Source: an uncultured Aquimarina sp.
Lineage (GTDB): Bacteria > Bacteroidota > Bacteroidia > Flavobacteriales > Flavobacteriaceae
DNA: 64,000 bases
NCBI GenBank assembly: GCA_947501475.1
Contig: CANMWA010000014.1
Span: 62,001-126,000 of the forward strand
Reading direction: 5' to 3'
The translations under genes and the position numbers were made by a program. The notes under the pieces are model-generated. The model was not told where the DNA came from. It was given only the letters and a program-made list of their open reading frames with translations, and did not search any database. Shown here one piece after another: positions 63,819-64,000 of the stretch (its first letter is position 1; every line of letters starts with the position of its first letter).

Positions 63819-64000
63819 ATGGCTGATATTCAAATCTAAAGGTTATCGATATAGTTTTTGCAATATTTGGTGCTAAGATTGGTGGAATTTTGATATCAAA
63901 ATCTTTAACGGTTGCTTCAAAATCACCAGTCAATAGATATTTACCATTCTTGTTTTCGATCGTTGTTTTTATGGCTACCTCTTTAGTAATACCATGTATA
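63808..64000 (-). CDS. YceI-family protein, 3' end only
   Basis: The minus strand opens at the window edge and reads 63 codons to a TAA at 63808. The fragment includes HGITKEVAIKTTIENKNGKY, DFEATVKDFDIKIPPILAPN and a last strand ITFRFEYQP, the typical YceI lipocalin-like ending (GITKEV, strand, F..DF.IKIP). YceI binds isoprenoid quinones or other lipids in the periplasm. Its end overlaps the DUF5777 start, so both are one operon. The N-terminus is outside the window. Confidence 0.82.
   Translation of the reverse strand, partial: IHGITKEVAIKTTIENKNGKYLLTGDFEATVKDFDIKIPPILAPNIAKTISITFRFEYQPYEK

Overview
This AT-rich window comes from a chromosome of the phylum Bacteroidota, most likely a marine, Aquimarina-like member of the Flavobacteriaceae. 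The evidence is: TonB-dependent receptors with carboxypeptidase-like N-termini; a FecI/FecR/STN-receptor signalling set; type IX secretion (T9SS) tails on two exoproteins; 7TM-AraC regulators; a 7TMR-DISM histidine kinase; short 5' leaders with TAnnTTTG-type -7 boxes; and almost no Shine-Dalgarno sequences. Genus-level placement is inference.

Left edge (1-1768): part of an integrated microvirus (ssDNA phage), read on the minus strand as VP2 pilot protein, a 38-residue basic J-like protein, and the VP4 HUH replication initiator, which runs off the window. Its right end is a 28-bp dif-like XerC/XerD site, so this is probably the replication terminus. 2241-8764: a metal or siderophore uptake locus (small His/Cys protein, ABC ATPase, TonB receptor, two DUF3526 permeases). 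8867-20044: mostly minus-strand metabolic and envelope genes: LamG protein, Asp/Glu racemase with divergent LysR, GNAT, two NTF2-like proteins, a bactofilin-like membrane protein, a catalytically degenerate serine-hydrolase homologue, a DJ-1/PfpI lipoprotein, a 7TM-AraC regulator, a MITE, and an S41 protease.

20288-28525: an ECF sigma / 53-residue mini anti-sigma / FecR / STN-TonB receptor operon, every junction translationally coupled. Next to it lie a small beta-barrel gene and an alpha/beta-hydrolase lipoprotein gene. The sigma, barrel and hydrolase genes are each preceded, in the same relative orientation, by the same 34-bp element, which is probably the promoter of this sigma factor. 28715-43199: histidine kinase, an unknown protein with a large FAD oxidoreductase, a T9SS esterase, a half DEAD-box protein, ThiE-like, Crp/Fnr and desaturase genes, a second AraC/DJ-1 pair, and a CBS / L,D-transpeptidase-like pair behind three tandem palindromes. 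43501-44287: a tandem duplication of a whole cold-shock unit. 44621-50695: a sensor with a DHp domain but no ATPase, a beta-helix lipoprotein, a DMT transporter, a prolyl-oligopeptidase remnant, a small secreted protein, and a universal stress protein.

51120-57120: an ECF sigma factor, a membrane TPR protein (candidate anti-sigma), a secreted poly-Asp subtilase, and an exported TPR-CHAT caspase-like protein. 57251-62792: DUF2490, a DUF1611-like P-loop protein, a membrane protein, an HTTM-DCC fusion and an ABC exporter, all on the plus strand. The right edge holds a DUF5777 barrel overlapping a partial YceI gene.

Five copies of a ~115-bp intergenic repeat (near 2050, 20230, 28620, 41820 and 46620), all in one orientation, run through the window and match no family I know. 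No tRNA, rRNA, CRISPR array or complete insertion sequence was seen.
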